DNA of 64,000 bases from Bryobacteraceae bacterium (GTDB taxonomy: Bacteria; Acidobacteriota; Terriglobia; Bryobacterales; Bryobacteraceae). Of this stretch, positions 25,545 through 34,500 are shown in pieces; within the stretch, counting starts at the first letter, position 1, and each line of letters opens with the position of its first letter. The position numbers and the translations under genes are program-made. The stretch is from assembly GCA_029975915.1 (NCBI GenBank), contig JARKOC010000248.1, positions 1 through 64,000 of the forward strand. The letters run 5' to 3'. The notes under the pieces are model-generated. The model had not been told where the DNA came from. It ran no database searches and was given only the letters and a program-made list of their open reading frames with translations.

Positions 25545-26153
25545 GTGAGTAGTGTCAAACCCGCTTCTGGCCGTCCGGCTACCCCAATCCACGAACATGC
25601 CCTTGGGCAGATCGATTTCATCCGCAGCACCATGGAACGCGCAGGGTCATTCACGGCGGTGCCCGGCGCGGGCGGCATGGCCATGGGGTTGACCGCGCTT
25701 GGGGCAGCCTATCTTGCGCATCGCCAGCCGGCGGCCCGGGGTTGGATCACGGTTTGGGTAGCGGAGATGATTCTGGCCTTCGGAATTGGATCAGCGGCGA
25801 TGTGGTCCAAGGCGCGGAGGGATCGTGTGCCGCTCGCCTCCGGAGCATCGCGGAAGTTCATGGCGAGTTTCCCTCCCGCTCTTCTGGCGGGGGCGGCGCT
25901 CACATGGCCGCTCTATCACGCGGGGATGCTTGACCTCCTGGCAGCCGTTTGGCTCCTGCTGTATGGAGTGGCTGTGATCGCCGGAGGCGTTTTCTCAGTG
26001 CGCATTGTGCCCGCGATGGGCGCCGCGTTCATGGCGCTGGGGGTGGGCGCGCTGATTGCCCCAGAGTTGGGGCGGGATCTCTATCTGGGCGCCGGATTCG
26101 GGGTCTTGCACATCGGATTCGGATGGCTGATTTACAGGAGGCACGGTGGCTGA
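25545..26153 (+). CDS. Multi-pass membrane protein, unknown function
   Basis: About 202 residues with five to six hydrophobic helices (AMGLTALGAAYLA, ITVWVAEMILAFGIGSA, FPPALLAGAALTWPLY, LLAAVWLLLYGVAVIAGGV, MGAAFMALGVGALIA, LGAGFGVLHIGFGWLIY). The GTG is chosen because it lies just after a strong promoter; the open frame continues upstream but without any conserved sequence. Its last codons overlap the regulator gene by 8 bases. Proteins of this kind are often paired with a PF13601-type winged-helix protein, suggesting the regulator controls or responds to it. Confidence 0.82.
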   Translation: MSSVKPASGRPATPIHEHALGQIDFIRSTMERAGSFTAVPGAGGMAMGLTALGAAYLAHRQPAARGWITVWVAEMILAFGIGSAAMWSKARRDRVPLASGASRKFMASFPPALLAGAALTWPLYHAGMLDLLAAVWLLLYGVAVIAGGVFSVRIVPAMGAAFMALGVGALIAPELGRDLYLGAGFGVLHIGFGWLIYRRHGG

Positions 26154-26505
26154 AGCGCTGCGTAAGAAGGACCAAGGGAGAAACGGCCTGGACCTGGTCC
26201 GCCGGGACTTGCCGGAATTGGAGCGGCTGATCCACGAAAAGACCCGCCTCGGTATCGTGAGCGCGCTGGCCGCCTCCTCGCCGCTGACCTTCGGCGAATT
26301 GAAGGACATCCTGGGCGTGAGCGACGGCAATCTGAGCGTCCACTCCCGAAAGTTGGAGGAAGCGGGGTACGTTTCGTGCACGAAGTCATTCGAAGGACGC
26401 ATCCCCAGGACTGAGTTTGCCTTGACAGACGGCGGGCGGAAGGCGCTGGCGAAATATCTTGATCATATGGAAGCGCTGGTAAAAGCCATGCGGGGAAGGG
26501 CGTAA
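26146..26505 (+). CDS. Winged-helix transcriptional regulator (PF13601-like)
   Basis: A 119-residue DNA-binding protein. The helix-turn-helix reads EKTRLGIVSALAASSPLTFGEL, KDILGVSDGNLSVHSRKLEEAGYV, then a wing CTKSFEGRIPRTEFALTDGG, as in the MarR/ArsR-like winged-helix family PF13601 (family name recalled, not searched). The GTG start overlaps the membrane protein gene by 8 bases. The likely target is the inverted repeat at 25489-25509 upstream of its own operon. Confidence 0.9.
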   Translation: MAEALRKKDQGRNGLDLVRRDLPELERLIHEKTRLGIVSALAASSPLTFGELKDILGVSDGNLSVHSRKLEEAGYVSCTKSFEGRIPRTEFALTDGGRKALAKYLDHMEALVKAMRGRA

Positions 26506-26510
26506 CCACA

Positions 26511-27188
26511 ATGCCGATTCACCTCGCGATCATCATGGATGGCAACGGCCGGTGGGCCACAGCACGCCACATGCCGCGCATCGCCGGACATCGCGCAGGG
26601 GCGCAAACTGTCAGGCGCGTCATTGAGGCGGCGCCGTCGCTCGGTGTCGGGACACTCACTCTATACGCCTTCTCTTCGGACAACTGGAAACGTCCGGCGG
26701 ACGAGGTTTCCGGGTTGTTTAGGCTGCTTCGAGACTACCTTATCCGGGAGACTGGGGATTTGATCAAGCAGGACGTCCGGTTCACTGCCATCGGACGGAG
26801 AGACCGGTTGGATCCGGCGCTAGTGGCGCTCATTGAGTCAACTGAGGCGGACACCAGGGCATGCTCGACACTGCACCTCCGTGTGGCCATCGACTATTCC
26901 TCCCGCGATGCGCTGCTGGCGGCCGCCCGCAAGGGAGCGACGACTCGCGAGGAGGTATCGAGGCTCCTCGGCGGCGTACCCGACGTGGACGTGCTCTTGC
27001 GCACCGGCGGCGAGAAGAGGTTGAGCGATTTCCTTCTGTGGGAAAGCGCCTATGCCGAGTTGTTTTTTACGAGTACCGCCTGGCCGGACCTGACCGTAGC
27101 GGAACTGGCGGCCATTCTCGACGAGTTCCGGTCACGCGACCGGCGGTTCGGGGCCGCCCCGGCACTACCAGCCTTCGCCATGCGATAA
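26511..27188 (+). CDS. uppS: Isoprenyl transferase (undecaprenyl diphosphate synthase family)
   Basis: A 225-residue cis-prenyltransferase making the lipid carrier for peptidoglycan and surface polysaccharide from farnesyl and isopentenyl diphosphates. Motifs: HLAIIMDGNGRWA (catalytic Asp), GHRAGAQTVRRV, LYAFSSDNWKRP, DVDVLLRTGGEKRLSDFLLWESAYAELFF (here split: LLRTGGEKRLSDFLLW). The usual RTSGE reads RTGGE. It follows the winged-helix regulator by five bases, so it may belong to that operon. Confidence 0.95.
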   Translation: MPIHLAIIMDGNGRWATARHMPRIAGHRAGAQTVRRVIEAAPSLGVGTLTLYAFSSDNWKRPADEVSGLFRLLRDYLIRETGDLIKQDVRFTAIGRRDRLDPALVALIESTEADTRACSTLHLRVAIDYSSRDALLAAARKGATTREEVSRLLGGVPDVDVLLRTGGEKRLSDFLLWESAYAELFFTSTAWPDLTVAELAAILDEFRSRDRRFGAAPALPAFAMR

Positions 27189-27200
27189 AATCGGCGCATT

Positions 27201-27986
27201 ATGCGCCGCCGATCTTTCCTTGCCAGTTCAGCCCTTGCCGGGTCCTCAAGCATTTACGCCGCAAACGCACAGGGTGCAGCAGCCTCGCCTGTGATCCTCG
27301 AATTCCGCTACTTCCGCTGCCGGAACACGACCGACAACCAGAGGGTCCGGCTGACAGAGTGGCTGTCGCGCACAGTGGCGCCCGCCTTCGCCCGCATAGG
27401 CATTGGGCCGCTTGGTTTGTTTAGCGCCTCGATCGGCATGGACGCGCCGTTTGTGCTGGCCATCGTCAGCCACGGTTCGATGGCTAAATTTGAGGAAACA
27501 TACGCCAAGTTGTATGCCGATCAGGAGCTAGTGAAGGCGAGCGAGGCGTTTTTCGCCGGTCCTGGATTGCCCTACCAGCGCATGGAAGTGCAGTTGCTCC
27601 GCGCTTTCAGAGGATTCCCAACAATCGAGATTCCGCCAAAGAAAGACGGCGCGCGGCTGTTTGAGTTACGGTGCTACGAATCGAACACACCGGTGTCGCT
27701 CGCCAAGAAGATCGGCATGTTCGAAAACGGTGAGATCGATATCTTCCGAAAGGCGGGCATGGCGCCCGTCCTGTTCGGCGAGACCATCGTCGGACCAAAG
27801 ATGCCGAACCTGACCTACATGGTGGCTCACGACTCGTTGACGGCGCGCGAGAACAACTGGCGGACGTTCGGCGGCAGCCCCGAATGGAAGAAAATGGCCG
27901 CCACGCCAGGCCTGAGCGACGGTGAGGTGGTCTCGAATATCAGCACGACGCTGCTTTCGCCGATTGCGGGCTCGCAAATCAGATAG
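27201..27986 (+). CDS. Exported NIPSNAP family protein
   Basis: A 261-residue protein with a Tat-like leader ([20 protein letters not shown]). Two NIPSNAP-type ferredoxin-like domains follow: [14 protein letters not shown] (about residue 30-130) and [24 protein letters not shown] (about 150-250). Proteins of this kind with Tat signals are common in Acidobacteria and Planctomycetes; no enzymatic role is established. It lies 12 bases after uppS and 8 before galT, within a dense plus-strand run. Confidence 0.88.
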   Translation: MRRRSFLASSALAGSSSIYAANAQGAAASPVILEFRYFRCRNTTDNQRVRLTEWLSRTVAPAFARIGIGPLGLFSASIGMDAPFVLAIVSHGSMAKFEETYAKLYADQELVKASEAFFAGPGLPYQRMEVQLLRAFRGFPTIEIPPKKDGARLFELRCYESNTPVSLAKKIGMFENGEIDIFRKAGMAPVLFGETIVGPKMPNLTYMVAHDSLTARENNWRTFGGSPEWKKMAATPGLSDGEVVSNISTTLLSPIAGSQIR

Positions 27987-27994
27987 CTGCGGCA

Positions 27995-29056
27995 ATGTTC
28001 GACCCGAAGGAGCATCCACACCGGAGATTCAACCCGCTCACCCGGGAGTGGGTCCTGGTTTCCCCCCACAGAACCAAACGGCCATGGCAGGGGCAGGTGG
28101 AGAATCTCGGGCAAGATGACCGCTTGGCCTATGACCCCGGATGCTACTTGTGCCCAGGCAACAGCCGGGCAGGCGGAGCAGAGAATCCGGAATACACCTC
28201 CACTTTCGTCTTCCAGAACGACTTCGCAGCGCTTCTGCCCGAACCGGTACACGAGTCAGGGAGTTTGTCCCCGGCAGACGATCCGCTGTTCAAACTGGAG
28301 CCCGTGAACGGCATATGCCGGGTGATCTGCTTCTCGCCGCGGCATGATCTGACCTTGGCCGAAATGTCGGTGGCCGAGATCCGGCCGGTTGTCGATTGCT
28401 GGGCCGCGCAATATGCGGAGTTGAATGACACGGCTGGTATCGCCTACGTGCAAATCTTTGAAAACAGGGGAGAGATGATGGGGTGCAGCAATCCGCACCC
28501 GCATTGCCAGATATGGGCCTCCTCGGTCGTGCCAAACGAAGTGGTCAAGGAGGATGCGGCGCAACGCGACTATTTCCAGGCGCATGGCCGGACTCTACTG
28601 TCGGATTATTTGGACAGGGAGATCGCCGCGGGCGAGCGCATCGTCGACGCGAACGAGGCGTTTGCCGCGGTAGTCCCCTATTGGGCGGTTTGGCCGTTTG
28701 AGGTGATGATTGTCAGCCGGCGTCCTGTCTCAGGAGTCGATGAGCTTGACGATGAGCTCCGCGACGGGCTGGCCGCGATTCTGAAATCCGTCACGATCCG
28801 TTACGACAACCTCTTCCAAGTCTCGTTCCCGTATTCGTTTGGTTTTCATCAACGTCCAGCGCAGTCGCCCGGCGAGGGCTGGCATCTGCACGGCCATTTC
28901 TATCCGCCGCTACTGCGCTCGGCCACGGTCAGGAAGTTCCTGGTCGGTTATGAAATGCTGGCCATGCCGCAGCGGGACATCACGGCCGAATCGGCCGCGG
29001 CCCGGTTGCGGGAGTTGTCCGAGGTCCACTACCGTCACACAGGGAGTCCAACATGA
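27995..29056 (+). CDS. galT: UDP-glucose--hexose-1-phosphate uridylyltransferase
   Basis: A 353-residue Leloir pathway enzyme exchanging UMP between UDP-glucose and galactose-1-phosphate. HIT-superfamily features: [17 protein letters not shown], zinc-type [15 protein letters not shown], the uridylylated histidine motif [12 protein letters not shown], and [11 protein letters not shown]. Length is normal. Overlaps the GDSL/DUF1080 gene by 4 bases (ATGA), so the two are coupled. Confidence 0.96.
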   Translation: MFDPKEHPHRRFNPLTREWVLVSPHRTKRPWQGQVENLGQDDRLAYDPGCYLCPGNSRAGGAENPEYTSTFVFQNDFAALLPEPVHESGSLSPADDPLFKLEPVNGICRVICFSPRHDLTLAEMSVAEIRPVVDCWAAQYAELNDTAGIAYVQIFENRGEMMGCSNPHPHCQIWASSVVPNEVVKEDAAQRDYFQAHGRTLLSDYLDREIAAGERIVDANEAFAAVVPYWAVWPFEVMIVSRRPVSGVDELDDELRDGLAAILKSVTIRYDNLFQVSFPYSFGFHQRPAQSPGEGWHLHGHFYPPLLRSATVRKFLVGYEMLAMPQRDITAESAAARLRELSEVHYRHTGSPT

Positions 29057-30924
29057 CGCGTCTTGCCGTTCTGCTCCTCTTCGCTATTCTGTCGCTGGCC
29101 GCGCAGCCTGCGTTCCACCTATCCGATGGCGACCGGGTCGTCTTCTATGGTGATTCGATCACCGATCAGCGCCTGTACACGACATTTGTGGAAACATTTG
29201 TGCGAACCCGGTTCCCAGAGATGAAGGTCAAGTTCACGCATTCAGGCTGGGGCGGCGATCGTGTGAGCGGTGGAGGCGGCGGTCTGGTTGAGACAAGGGT
29301 CTTTCGAGATGTCGCCCCCTATCGCCCGACAGTCGTGACGATCATGCTCGGAATGAACGACGCCCGCTACCGTCCTTTCGACGAGGATCTCTTCAAGGCA
29401 TACTCGGACGGATATCAAAAACTCGTTGCGCTGATCAGGGCATCCACACCAGGCGTCAGAATTACCGCGATCAGGCCGTCTCCGTACGACGAGGTGACGC
29501 GGACGCCAACGGTCAACGGCGGCTACAATCCGGTGCTGGTGAAGTATGGCGACTTCCTGGCTGCTCTGGCTGCAAACGAACGGTTGACGCTGGCCGACTT
29601 GAACGGTCCTGTCGTCAAGATGTTAGAGAAGGCCAACTCCACGAATGCTGCTGATGCGCCCAAGATCATCCCGGACAAGGTGCACCCAGGACCGGCCGGC
29701 CACCTGATCATGGCTGGAGCGCTGCTCAAAGCATGGAATGCGCCGGCGCTCGTATCAACAGTGGCGATCAGTTCCCCCGATGCCAAACAAGTGAAAGCGG
29801 AAGGAACAAAGATTCAGGGACTCAGCTTCCTGGGACCGATGTCAGGCGCGCTTGTTTCCGGCTACACATGGACTCAGACCGATGCCGCCCTGCCGATGCC
29901 GGTCAACCTCGACGACCCGGTGGTGGCGCTGGCCGTGCGCAGTTCTGACTTCATGGAAACGCTGAACCGGCAATCCCTGAAAATCACAAATCTGCGGCCA
30001 GGACACTATGCACTGCGCATCGACGGCCAGCAGGTGGGAGTCTTCGACGACAAGGCGTTCGCCGCGGGATTGGATCTGGCGTCTTTGCCCACGCCTATGG
30101 CCCGGCAGGCGGCGGAAGTTCACCAGTGGACGCTCAAACGAACCAATATCCACAACACACGCTGGCGGACCTTGCAGGTTCCGCTCGCCGAAGATGGCCT
30201 GGAGGAAAATCAGGCGGCGATGAACGCGCTGGATGAACTGTCTGGCGAACTCGAGGAACGCCAGATTGCAGCGGCGCAACCATTGCCGCGGAAGTATGAA
30301 GTGATCGCCGTACCTGCCGTGGCGGCCAGCGTTCCGCAAGGTTTCACTCCGATCTTCAACGGAAAGGACCTGTCGGGTTGGCATGTCAGCAAGACGAATC
30401 ACCATGGGACGACGCCGGACTGGAAGGTTGTTGACGGCGTGCTCACCGGCTCACAAAACCCATCCGGCAAAGGTGGCATTCTGCTAACCGACAAACGATA
30501 CAAGAACTTCGAGGTTTACGCTGAAATTAATCCCGACTGGGGTTGCGACGGCGGCTTGTTCTTGCGTTCGAGCGAGCGCGGTGAAGCCTACCAGGTGCTG
30601 CTCGACTACCGCGAGGGCGGGACGCTGTTCGGTATCTACGGCGAGCGGCTGCAGGGCGTGCCAACACACTCGATTAAGGAGTGGGAAAAGTACTACAAGA
30701 AGGGTGAGTGGAACTCCGTCCGGGCCCGGATCCGAGGCGACATACCAAACATCACCGTTTGGGTGAACGGCGAGCAGGTAACGTCCTGGTCCGATACGGC
30801 GAATCATGCGGCCGGCAACGCCGTGGACGGGATGATTGCCGTGCAGGTGCATGGCGGCAACAAGATCTGGAAGGAAGGCGGGCAGCATAGGTTCCGCAAC
30901 ATCGCCGTCCGCGAACTGCCCTAA
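29053..30924 (+). CDS. Exported SGNH/GDSL hydrolase fused to a DUF1080 (3-keto-disaccharide hydrolase) domain
   Basis: A 623-residue protein with signal peptide ([20 protein letters not shown]). The N-terminal SGNH hydrolase shows block [10 protein letters not shown], block III GMNDARY and block [11 protein letters not shown] with the catalytic Asp/His. The C-terminus from about residue 430 is a DUF1080 domain: [51 protein letters not shown]. Such domains act on or bind glycans (some are 3-keto-glycoside hydrolases). The fusion suggests removal of acyl groups from a polysaccharide with concurrent sugar binding or cleavage. Coupled to galT and followed by a sulfatase. Confidence 0.92.
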   Translation: MTRLAVLLLFAILSLAAQPAFHLSDGDRVVFYGDSITDQRLYTTFVETFVRTRFPEMKVKFTHSGWGGDRVSGGGGGLVETRVFRDVAPYRPTVVTIMLGMNDARYRPFDEDLFKAYSDGYQKLVALIRASTPGVRITAIRPSPYDEVTRTPTVNGGYNPVLVKYGDFLAALAANERLTLADLNGPVVKMLEKANSTNAADAPKIIPDKVHPGPAGHLIMAGALLKAWNAPALVSTVAISSPDAKQVKAEGTKIQGLSFLGPMSGALVSGYTWTQTDAALPMPVNLDDPVVALAVRSSDFMETLNRQSLKITNLRPGHYALRIDGQQVGVFDDKAFAAGLDLASLPTPMARQAAEVHQWTLKRTNIHNTRWRTLQVPLAEDGLEENQAAMNALDELSGELEERQIAAAQPLPRKYEVIAVPAVAASVPQGFTPIFNGKDLSGWHVSKTNHHGTTPDWKVVDGVLTGSQNPSGKGGILLTDKRYKNFEVYAEINPDWGCDGGLFLRSSERGEAYQVLLDYREGGTLFGIYGERLQGVPTHSIKEWEKYYKKGEWNSVRARIRGDIPNITVWVNGEQVTSWSDTANHAAGNAVDGMIAVQVHGGNKIWKEGGQHRFRNIAVRELP

Positions 30925-30948
30925 GTCGAACGAAGAGAGGAAATAGCC

Positions 30949-32355
30949 ATGATCGACCGCAGGGAGTTCCTTGCATCGGCCTCGGCGATACCGGGCTACT
31001 TCGCAGCGCCGCGCGACCGCCGCAACATTCTATTTATCTCGATCGACGACCTGAACGATTGGATCGGCTGCCTGGGCGGGCACCCGGACGTCAAGACGCC
31101 GAACATGGACCGGCTGGCCCGCAGGGGCGTGCTGTTCACCAACGCCCACTGCGCAGCGCCGCTGTGTAACCCGAGCCGGGCATCTCTAATGACAGGCGTT
31201 CTCCCTTCGACTTCGGGGGTATACGAGAACAATCAACCGATGCGGCAATCGCCTGTCCTCGCCAGCGCGGTCACACTCCCGCAACACCTCCGCACGCACG
31301 GCTACAGCGTCACTGGCGGCGGGAAAATCTACCACGGTGGATTCCCGGATCCGCAGAGTTGGGACGACTATTTCCCGTCGCAACGGGAGAATCAGCCGCC
31401 CAACCCCGAACCGCCTGAAAAACCGGTGAACGGCATTCCCAATGCGGCCCATTTCGACTGGTCGCCACTGGATGTCCAAATGGAGGCGATGGGTGACTAC
31501 CAGACATCAGAATGGGCGAGGGCGCGTCTGGCGAAGCGGCCAGACAAGCCGTTCTTTCTTGCCTGCGGCATCTTCCGCCCGCATCTGCCCTGGTACGTGC
31601 CGAGGCGTTTCTTCGACATGTATCCAGTCGACAAGGTCACCTTGCCGAACGTGAAAGAAGATGATCTCGACGATGTTCCAGCCGCCGGGCGCCGGATGGC
31701 AAAACCGGATGGCGACCATGCGAAGGTGCTGAAATACAACCAGTGGAAGAAGGCGGTGCAGGGCTATCTGGCCTCCATCTCCTTCGCCGACGAAATTCTC
31801 GGCCGTGTTCTTGATGGGCTGGAAGCGGGGCCGAACGCGAGAGATACGTCCATCGTGCTTTGGAGCGATCATGGCTGGCACCTCGGCGAAAAGCTTCACT
31901 GGCGCAAGTTCGCTTTGTGGGAGGAGGCGACACACAACGTATTGATGGTGTCGTCGCCTTGGGCTGGGAAGCCCGGATCGAGTTGCGGCCGGACGGTTTC
32001 GCTGATGGACGTCTATCCGACAGTGCTGGAGCTGTGCGGAGTGCCGGTCAAGGCTGGCTTGCAGGGCCGTAGCCTGATGCCGCTCATCAGCAAACCGGCA
32101 TCGGAATGGCCTCATCCGGCCGTGACGACCTACGGCCGCAATAACCACTCCGTCCGCAACGAGCGATGGCGTTATATCCGCTATGCCGATGGTTCGGAGG
32201 AACTGTACGACCGGTCCGCGGACCCCATGGAATGGACCAATTTGATGGTGAAGCCAGGGCACGAGAAGACAGCCTCGGACCTCCGGCGATTCCTGCCGGC
32301 AGTGAATGTTGCGCCGAGTCCTGCCCAAAAGGTTCCGCCTGGCGTCCATGATTGA
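30949..32355 (+). CDS. Sulfatase, iduronate-2-sulfatase-like
   Basis: A 468-residue type I sulfatase with a Tat-like leader (MIDRREFLASASAIPGYFAA). The metal ligands appear as ISIDDLNDW (D33, D34), and the active-site motif is PLCNPSRASLMTG, with Cys73 in the CxPSR context oxidised to formylglycine. The HGWHLGEKLHWRKFALWEEATHNVL block carries the metal- and sulfate-binding residues (quoted here in parts: HGWHLGEK). It probably removes sulfate from a glycan. The neighbouring GDSL/DUF1080 protein points to the same substrate. A formylglycine-generating enzyme was not found in this window. Confidence 0.94.
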   Translation: MIDRREFLASASAIPGYFAAPRDRRNILFISIDDLNDWIGCLGGHPDVKTPNMDRLARRGVLFTNAHCAAPLCNPSRASLMTGVLPSTSGVYENNQPMRQSPVLASAVTLPQHLRTHGYSVTGGGKIYHGGFPDPQSWDDYFPSQRENQPPNPEPPEKPVNGIPNAAHFDWSPLDVQMEAMGDYQTSEWARARLAKRPDKPFFLACGIFRPHLPWYVPRRFFDMYPVDKVTLPNVKEDDLDDVPAAGRRMAKPDGDHAKVLKYNQWKKAVQGYLASISFADEILGRVLDGLEAGPNARDTSIVLWSDHGWHLGEKLHWRKFALWEEATHNVLMVSSPWAGKPGSSCGRTVSLMDVYPTVLELCGVPVKAGLQGRSLMPLISKPASEWPHPAVTTYGRNNHSVRNERWRYIRYADGSEELYDRSADPMEWTNLMVKPGHEKTASDLRRFLPAVNVAPSPAQKVPPGVHD

Positions 32356-32467
32356 GCGAAACGCTCCTCAGTTGGCTGCTTCGAGGATTCACGCCGCGAG
32401 CGCTTCGATTCAACGAACGCGTCTCATACCGCTTGCGTTATGATCCATTGAGCGGAGGTAACCGGCT

Positions 32468-32914
32468 ATGGTAGCGATCTATGTGCCCTGGTGGATGTGG
32501 GTGGTTCTGGGGATGGTGCTGCTGTTAGGCGAGGTGCTGACGCCGGGCGGATTCTTTATCATCTTTTTCGGAGCCTCGGCGGTTGTTGTTGGATTGCTGA
32601 AGGCCCTTGGTCTCGAGATGGCCTTGTCGTACGAACTGATGATTTTCGCCATCCTCTCGATCATGGGGCTGATCTTCTTCCGCAAACCGCTTCAACAGAG
32701 GTTCCGGCAATTGACGCCCGACTTGCCCGTTGATGAGTTGTCCGGAGAGTTGTGTACCGCCATGGAGGAGATCGCCGCGGGAGCGACTGGAAAGGTCGAA
32801 TTGCGCGGCACGGCTTGGAACGCGGTCAACGCTGGGAGCGAGCCTTTGTCGAAGGGCAGGGCGTGCTTGGTGGAGAAGGTGGACGGTCTCACGCTGACTG
32901 TAAAGGCAAAGTGA
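32468..32914 (+). CDS. NfeD family membrane protein
   Basis: A 148-residue short NfeD (NfeD1b) protein: two to three N-terminal membrane helices (MWVVLGMVLLLGEVL, GGFFIIFFGASAVVVGLL, YELMIFAILSIMGLIFF) followed by an OB-fold tail (ELSGELCTAMEEIAAGATGKVEL, quoted in parts). It typically partners an SPFH (stomatin-like) protein, present 37 bases downstream. GGAGG nine bases upstream defines the ATG. A weak promoter, TTGCGT...TATGAT, lies upstream (32434-32443). Confidence 0.9.
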   Translation: MVAIYVPWWMWVVLGMVLLLGEVLTPGGFFIIFFGASAVVVGLLKALGLEMALSYELMIFAILSIMGLIFFRKPLQQRFRQLTPDLPVDELSGELCTAMEEIAAGATGKVELRGTAWNAVNAGSEPLSKGRACLVEKVDGLTLTVKAK

Positions 32915-32951
32915 GCTTGTCAAGAGGATTCAGGTAGAAAGGATCTGGAAA

Positions 32952-33896
32952 ATGGAACTAGGAGCACTTTTTGCGGTTGGTTTCTTTCTCTTGCTCGTCC
33001 TGATCATCATCGCCAAGACGGCGGTCGTGGTCCCACAACAAAACGCCTATGTGATCGAGCGGCTGGGCAAATATGCTGGCACTCTTCAGGCTGGATTTCA
33101 CATCCTCACGCCGTTTGTCGATTTGATCCGATATAGACACAGCCTGAAGGAGCAGGCCATCGACATCCCCGAACAGATCTGCATCACCAGGGACAATGTC
33201 CAGGTGGCCGTGGACGGAATCCTCTACCTCAAAGTGTTGAACCCGGAACGCGCGTCGTATGGGATCTCCGATTACCAGTTCGCCATCCGGCAGCTCGCCC
33301 AGACGACTCTGAGAAGCGAGATCGGCCGTATCGACCTGGACCGGACCTTTGAGGAAAGGACGAATATCAACGCCTCGGTTGTCAGCGAACTCGACAAGGC
33401 AACTGAACCATGGGGCGTGAAAGTCTTGCGATATGAGATCAAGACCATCGCGCCGCCGCACGACATTCTCGCCGCGATGGAAAAGCAGATGCGGGCCGAA
33501 CGGGAAAAACGCGCGACCATCCTGAATTCCGAGGCTGGCCGTGAAGCCGCGATCAACACGGCCGAAGGCGAGAAGCAGAAGGTGATCAAGGAATCTGAAG
33601 CGCGCAAGCAGCAACAGATCAACGAGGCGGAGGGCGAGGCAGCCGCCATCCTGGCTGTTGCGACTGCGACAGCTGAGGGTTTGAGGAAGGTGGCCGCGGC
33701 TATCCACGACAAGGGTGGTTTCGAAGCTGTTCAATTGCGGGTTGCCGAGCAGTACATTTCCGAGTTCGGCAAAATCGCCAAGGCGGGCAACACGCTGATT
33801 GTTCCAAGCAACCTGACCGACGTGGCCAGTTTCTTGGGCGGAGCGATGAACGTGATCAAGAAGACTCAGGGGAGCGACGGCCCTGTCGGACGGTAA
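32952..33896 (+). CDS. SPFH/Band 7 (stomatin/QmcA-like) membrane protein
   Basis: A 314-residue protein: an N-terminal membrane segment (FLLLVLIIIAKTAVVV), SPFH core from NAYVIERLGKYAGTLQAG through RYEIKTIAPPHDILAAMEKQ, then a coiled-coil region rich in Ala/Glu/Lys (about 180-245) and a C-terminal GNTLIVPSNL. Family members form large membrane cages or microdomains and modulate proteases. It forms the classical NfeD-SPFH pair. The CYTH gene follows, apparently overlapping its end. Confidence 0.94.
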   Translation: MELGALFAVGFFLLLVLIIIAKTAVVVPQQNAYVIERLGKYAGTLQAGFHILTPFVDLIRYRHSLKEQAIDIPEQICITRDNVQVAVDGILYLKVLNPERASYGISDYQFAIRQLAQTTLRSEIGRIDLDRTFEERTNINASVVSELDKATEPWGVKVLRYEIKTIAPPHDILAAMEKQMRAEREKRATILNSEAGREAAINTAEGEKQKVIKESEARKQQQINEAEGEAAAILAVATATAEGLRKVAAAIHDKGGFEAVQLRVAEQYISEFGKIAKAGNTLIVPSNLTDVASFLGGAMNVIKKTQGSDGPVGR

Positions 33897-34461
33897 TTCA
33901 GGCAAGGAAGTCGAAGTCAAGCTGAGGTGCGGGTCTGTTGCTGAGGCCCGCGCCTTGCTTGAGAAGGCGGGTTTCCAGGAGACGCGCCCGCGCGCATTCG
34001 AGCGGAACGAGGTGTTTGACACGTCAGCACTCGACCTGCGGGCCGGGCGCAAGCTGCTGCGGCTGCGCGAGTATGGAGGGCTGAACATCCTCACTTACAA
34101 AGGCCCGCCTGAACCTGGCCCTCACAAGATCCGGGACGAGATTGAGACAAAGGTCGCGGATGCCGGCGCCCTCCGCCAATTACTGGATCGCCTCGGCTAT
34201 CGCGTGGTGTTCCGGTATGAGAAGTACCGCGCCGAATATGCGGCGGAAAGCGGAGTAGCAGTGGTGGACGAAACGCCGATCGGAATCTTTATCGAGCTGG
34301 AGGGCGATCCCTGCTGGATCGATGCCACCGCAGTCCGGCTGGGCTATCAACCTTCCGATTACGTCACGGCGAGCTACGGCTCGCTCTACTTCTCCTGGTG
34401 CGCCGAGCGCGGCGTCGAACCATCGCACATGGAGTTTTCTCAACCTTTAAGAGATGTCTGA
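33883..34461 (+). CDS. CYTH domain protein (class IV adenylate cyclase/triphosphatase-like)
   Basis: About 193 residues of the triphosphate tunnel metalloenzyme superfamily. The conserved N-terminal motif reads GKEVEVKLRCGS; later come LLRLREYG, LTYKGPP, KIRDEIETKV, FRYEKYRAEY, and ETPIGIFIELEG, all tunnel strands. The motif lies upstream of the first standard start (TTG at 33955), whose use would delete it. A CTG at 33883 preceded by AGGGGAG eight bases earlier is the best candidate; it overlaps the SPFH gene by 14 bases. Substrate (ATP, thiamine triphosphate or other) is unknown. Confidence 0.85.
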   Translation: MSDGNSGKEVEVKLRCGSVAEARALLEKAGFQETRPRAFERNEVFDTSALDLRAGRKLLRLREYGGLNILTYKGPPEPGPHKIRDEIETKVADAGALRQLLDRLGYRVVFRYEKYRAEYAAESGVAVVDETPIGIFIELEGDPCWIDATAVRLGYQPSDYVTASYGSLYFSWCAERGVEPSHMEFSQPLRDV

Positions 34462-34487
34462 CGCCGGGCAGGCACGGCCCGTTGACC

Positions 34488-34493
34488 TACAAT
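34488..34493 (+). promoter_or_regulatory. -10-like element before moxR
   Basis: TACAAT ends seven bases before the GTG at 34501. There is no Shine-Dalgarno, consistent with a leaderless transcript. The -35 region (34465-34470) is weak. Confidence 0.35.
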
Positions 34494-34500
34494 AAAGAAC

